Part shown: piece after piece, positions 60,219 to 64,000 of the stretch
How positions within the stretch are numbered: the stretch's first letter is position 1
Layout: each line of letters starts with the position of its first letter
Source of the DNA: Piezodorus guildinii
Taxonomy: Eukaryota; Arthropoda; Insecta; Hemiptera; Pentatomidae
DNA: 64,000 nucleotides
Reading direction: 5' to 3'
Assembly: GCA_023052935.1 (NCBI GenBank)
Contig: CM041294.1
Coordinates: 36,169,236-36,233,235 of the forward strand
Notes under the pieces: generated by a model
Databases searched by the model: none
What the model saw: only the letters and a program-made list of their open reading frames with translations
Told to the model about the DNA's origin: nothing
Program-made: the position numbers and the translations under genes

Positions 60219-60810
60219 ACTATTAATAAGAAATGATTTTCACCTCATGCTGTAGTCAGCTGAGGTACATAATTCGGAACTGGTACAAGTCTCATGTATT
60301 CCGTCATTATACCGAATCAAAATGGCTCTTTCCCACACCTGTAGGCAATATTTCCTTGGATCTTTTCTATATCAAACCATCACCAGTTTTTGTAATTTTC
60401 TCCCATCAAACATCCGTCATGCTCCGTCCCTCTCCACATTTAAATACATTTTTTTCCAGTATCTTCTTCTATCTAAAAATGACGCTTCGAGACAATTAAA
60501 TAGTGTTAGTCAGATTGTATTAAATATTTTTTATATTTTTCTAACAAGTATTTATTTATGACACTTCAACTTTACTAACTAGAGAACTTCTATTTGTGCA
60601 ATCGTCACAGTATTCTTTATATTTTCAGTAGAAGAACCCATTTCATTTTTGTATGTTAAATATTATTTTTATATATGTCGAATTGGTGTATTTTTCATTA
60701 AATCTTGGCCAGATATTGATCCTTTATTATGTCAAAGCTAACGATACTCTTAGAAGACTAAGTACTAGAATAAAGTTACTGTTTATTTATTTTTCTTCTT
60801 AATTAATAAA
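60219..60810 (+). mobile_element. LINE family A 3' end, decayed
   Basis: Plus-strand frames give QYFLGSFLYQTITSFCNFLP and SNIRHAPSLSTFKYIF, the RSFL...LWN.IPSDIR...STFK end of family A, then a 3' UTR with AGAAGACTAAGTACTAGAAT and AAAGTTAC, the decayed terminal hairpin plus AATAAA. Confidence 0.75.
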
Positions 60811-60829
60811 TATTAATATATATATAAGC

Positions 60830-61735
60830 AATTTATTGATATTTACAACTGTAATTATAATTACTACAATAAGTAAATGCGCTAATTTACACTTATGGCA
60901 TGGAAATGTCTTATGAAGAAACTAACCAGTGGTAACACTTCAGTGGTAAATTAATTTAGTAGGTCTCGAGGCCATCGTCTTTTCAATCGCCTCGGAGGGT
61001 TGTCAGGAATAGATGAGAATGATAAGTTGCGTGCAAGAGAATTCCTGTAGGTAGGGAGTTTGGAATAAAAAGAGGAATGTCGGTTTCTGGATAGTTCTGC
61101 GACAAATGGGATGTTTAGGTCATTATGGATGCTTTTATTCGTAACGAAATAAGGAACATTTAGGATTTTACGAAGGGTTTTGGATTGTAAGGATTATATG
61201 CCAGAGAAGGGGTCACCCATAGCGTAGTTGCTAGCATAACAGCTTTCTATGCCAAAGATTGTGGGTTCAAAACCGCGGGTGGCCCTAGGATTTTTTAATG
61301 GGAGTAAATTATTAGTTATGCCGTCCTTCGGAAGGGACGTTAAAAGGTGGTCCCGAGCCTGTGCGATGTCAGGTACTCGTTAAAGATCCCTATCCTAATA
61401 AAAACCTGGATAGGCAAAATTTAGGACTCCCACCGTAGCATCGTCCGATTAGCCAAAGAGGCATAAAAGTGACGTTAAACAAACGAACAACAATATGCCA
61501 GAGAATTAGATGGTTTAGTAGAACCCCAAAGTTCTATTCCATATGTCCAGATGGGTCTGATGATAGTAACATAAATAAGCTTTTTGTAATAAATTTGAAG
61601 TTTTGAACGTTTCTCTTGTAAGTGTTGTAGTAATCGGTATCTACGGGAAGTTTCTTGTCGTTTGAGTCTTGTATGAGGATTCCATGTTAGACGTTTGTCA
61701 AGATGGAGTCCTAGGTATCGGATTTGTTGAACAGG
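60830..61735 (-). mobile_element. Jockey family B 3' fragment, interrupted by SINE1
   Basis: Antisense: the 3' UTR with TTTACAACTGTAATTATAAT, then CTCGAGGCCATCGTCTTTTC and AATCGCCTCGGAGGGTTGTC (encoding the PPRRLK end), continuing on the far side of the SINE1 through GGGGTTCTACTAAACC-type complement (TGGTTTAGTAGAACCCCAAA) to GGTATCGGATTTGTTGAACA at the RYLGL position. Stops and small indels are present. Confidence 0.85.
61209..61492 (+). mobile_element. SINE1 nested in Jockey fragment, 13-bp TSD
   Basis: 284 bp, near consensus. The head has GTTGCTAGCATAACAGC and a B-box-like GGGTTCAAAACCGC; then CGAGCCTGTGCGATGTCAGG, CCTATCCTAATAAAAACC and GTGACGTTAAACAAACG. ATATGCCAGAGAA at 61196-61208 and 61493-61505 is a perfect target-site duplication within the LINE. 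Confidence 0.95.
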
Positions 61736-61739
61736 AATG

Positions 61740-61938
61740 ATTTTATTTTATATTTAAACTCTGTTATCAATTTATTTATTTTCCATTTTGTCTAACACAA
61801 TTATTTTCTGAAAGTTATTTATAATTATTCATTTTTTGTATTGTACGGATATTTATCTACTTTTTTAAATATTAGTTAATCATGCTCCTGTTGACCAGAC
61901 ATGTTGTATATTTAAACCGTACAAAGCAGTTATAGTAA
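61740..61938 (+). mobile_element. LINE family A 3' UTR, upstream part
   Basis: AT-rich UTR whose end (CAAAGCAGTTATAGTAA) rejoins the terminal hairpin motif after the Harbinger-like element: GCGACCCAGTCCTAGAATAA at 63166. Confidence 0.65.
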
Positions 61939-63162
61939 GGGCCAGTTGCACCAACCCAGGTTAAAGTACGGTGAGGGTAACCTCCGTTAAAGTCAGCCAT
62001 TGCCCGTTGCACCACCTAGGGTAGGGATGCTGAATCCACGGTAAACTGGGCGAGGCTCACCGTTTAACCTCCAGTAAAGAGCTAACCATCCAGGGACTTG
62101 TGAAATAGTATCACTTTTGTTTTATGTCATTGTTTTATCTGCTACTATTTCAAAGAAATGGATTTGATTAACATTGAAAACTTGACAGATGACTAAGAAT
62201 TTATTTTTAATTAATTAATTTGTAGTTATTAATATACTAAAGGTATTTCGATTTTTGTTTTATTTTCATAAAATTTTAATAAAAATTTCATTTTATAATT
62301 ACATTTTTATTACTTATTCTATTGAAATAGATCCTCTCTAAATAATGGACAATGTTTGGTTTTGTAAATATAAGATATTTAAGTTGTTATCATTATTAAC
62401 AGTTCTTTAGTGATTCCTAGGCCTATAACTTTTTTAAGTCAGTTAAAAATCCACTATATTCCTGTTAAAAATAAGTTGCCTAAATTCTGTATCTGGAGGA
62501 TGATTTTCAGTTGGTTCCATATCAGCTTTTGAAAATTTTGAACACAAATGATTGATTTTTCATTAACAAATTAATTTTATTATTAATGCATTTAAATGTA
62601 GACTAGAGACAAATATCTCCTAATTTTGTACAAAATGTTTTATATAATTATGGTTTTAATTTTCAATTAACAAGAGAGGGTATGCTGTTAATTTCATTCT
62701 TAGGACTCCCTATGAAATTACAAATGGGACTAAAAACCAAAATAGAAGATATTTTGTTGACTTATAAACTGATTGCTGTGGAATGCAAGTAAAAAGATCA
62801 CAAACAATCCAAACAAATTTATTTACATTCAGGAAACAAATAATAAATTAACTATATTCTTTTAATAACCACGATAAATAATAATATAATAATAAATTAA
62901 CTATATTCCTTTAACAACAAACTTTAGAAATAGAAGAATGTATTTATTAAAAAGAAGTTCCAAAGTAGCTAAGCTGATAAGGTTAAGAATTGAAATCAGG
63001 AAGTAAAATGGCGGACCTGCCTTTCATCTCCCGCGAGATAGTAGTATAAGTAAACGCGGGTAGCAACAACGCTCCTTCCTGAAATCGGAGTTCAGCTACC
63101 TACCGTAGTTTTACCTGGGGTAAGCTTACCTTAGGTTGAACCGAGGCTGGTACAACTGGCCC
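61939..63162. mobile_element. PIF/Harbinger-like non-autonomous element with TAA TSD
   Basis: 1224 bp. TIRs: GGGCCAGTTGCACCAACCCA at left; GGGCCAGTTGTACCAGCCTC at right in reverse complement. TAA at 61936-61938 and 63163-63165 is a 3-bp target duplication of the TWA type expected for PIF/Harbinger. The subterminal regions are GC-rich with GGTTAA/GTTTAACC-like motifs, and the interior is AT-rich without a transposase. The LINE sequence is continuous across the insertion when the element and one TAA are removed. Confidence 0.85.
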
Positions 63163-63215
63163 TAAGCGACCCAGTCCTAGAATAAAAAATATTTTCTATT
63201 CAATTCGAATAGTTT
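63163..63215 (+). mobile_element. LINE family A 3' terminus, downstream part
   Basis: CGACCCAGTCCTAGAATAAA, then AAATATTTTC: the terminal stem-loop and AATAAA of family A, split from 61740-61938 by the Harbinger-like element. Confidence 0.7.
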
Positions 63216-63901
63216 TTTTCATGTTTTTTTCCAGCAATCTCATTGCTGTATAATTGCATTATTCCCTCCATTTTGTTCCCTACTTCGATTATTAGGTTTT
63301 CTCGGAATCTAATACAATGGGGAAACAAACCTGAAGGCAAGCACGTTTCCGATATTGAGTGAGGCAGACCACAGTGAGAGGCAGAGGAGGAGCAAACATT
63401 AAACAGGGTCTAAATAGTAAGAGCATTAAAGGAAAAATTCCGAGGACGGAGCTCCTGTAGAGGGTTTGAGCTCTAAGTGCACTGAATCAGTTTTCGGAGT
63501 GAATGGAGTTCTCAAGGAGGCTATTGAGGAGGCAGTGAATGGGTCCGCGGCTCTACTCTATCGTCTTATTTAGTCCTTTCAATTCTCTTCTCTAATAGAA
63601 CCATTTTCGTCTATTAACTCTTTTTAATGCTGTTTAACTAACTATGTTTATTCCGCCTCTTGAGCGGTATTAACGACTTACGAGGAATTATGTAGGAGGT
63701 GTTTATATTTATAAATGTTACATTCCTCACGTTAGTGGGGTATTTAAACTGTTAAGAGTCATAAAGGTGGCAACTCAAGAGCGTTAACTAAAATTTTGTT
63801 TTATATCTTATCGGAATTACCTTTTTCTACTTCGATAAAAGCCTGATTTTCATTGAATTAGTAGTTGAATCTACTGTTCGTGGCACATAAGTATAATTTT
63901 T
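63216..63901. other. gap with apparently unique, purine-rich block
   Basis: 63330-63560 is less AT-rich and purine-rich (GAGAGGCAGAGGAGGAGC, GGAGGCTATTGAGGAGG) with no repeat match in the window and no ORF I can support. It could be host sequence. Confidence 0.4.
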
Positions 63902-64000
63902 TACTTTCACTTACCTATATATGAATTATATAGTAAGGGAAAGTATTGCGATTGTGATAATTATCAAATTCCAGTTTTCAACGGAAATACACGTTTTAGG
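63902..64000 (-). mobile_element. R3 repeat, 3' end running off the window
   Basis: ACTTTCACTTACCTATATAT, then GAATTATATAGTAAGGGAAA: the R3 terminal hairpin, followed by GTATTGCGATTGTGATAATT and CAGTTTTCAACGGAAATACA at the window edge. Confidence 0.85.

Overview
This window looks like intergenic or intronic DNA from an arthropod nuclear genome. It is very AT-rich with long A/T runs and AT, CA and ATT microsatellites. The recognisable coding sequence is almost entirely transposable-element sequence of arthropod character: Jockey, CR1-like, R1 and RTE-like non-LTR retrotransposons, a BEL/Pao LTR retrotransposon, mariner and Tc1/mariner transposons, a PIF/Harbinger-like TIR element and two tRNA-derived SINE families. 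I found no convincing single-copy host gene, no true tRNA or rRNA gene, and nothing prokaryotic. The sequence alone does not identify the species.

Layout. 1-8990: CR1-like LINE remains (family A), a near-complete mariner (1331-2612), a decayed multi-copy arthropod ORF (3596-4385), an AT minisatellite followed by a 5'-truncated R1-clade LINE (5216-6570), and old SINE/LINE scraps. 9018-18495: a 5'-truncated Jockey LINE (family B, 9018-11756), two foldback elements, the first copy of a ~0.9 kb repeat called R3 here, a second family B fragment and SINE2. 18508-29992: a full-length Jockey LINE (family C, minus strand) with 12-bp target-site duplications and intact ORF1 and ORF2, split in its 5' UTR by a BEL/Pao element (23108-29790) with two ~600-bp LTRs and a 5-bp target-site duplication. 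30005-40098: AT-rich DNA with SINE1/SINE2 insertions, a complete R3 copy, a family A 3' end and a Tc1/mariner relic. 40099-45154: a large inverted repeat with ~2 kb arms, each carrying a SINE1 and the same internally deleted mariner. 45155-64000: RTE-like fragments, SINEs, a ~1 kb element with ~190-bp TIRs (51209-52253), further R3 copies, nested SINE1-in-Jockey insertions, and a PIF/Harbinger-like element inserted in a family A LINE 3' end (61939-63162).

How the parts relate. The window is a layered insertion record: BEL inside Jockey C, SINE1 inside Jockey fragments, a Harbinger-like element inside LINE A, and a foldback insertion inside R3. The least decayed element is Jockey C. It has one unusual property: ORF2 lies in the same frame as ORF1, separated by a single TAA, and has no ATG for its first 723 codons. 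Another candidate for an undescribed entity is R3, whose architecture (subterminal inverted repeat, internal CA microsatellite, covarying 3' terminal hairpin) resembles Helentron-derived non-autonomous elements. All family labels rest on recognised motifs read by eye; no database search was run.
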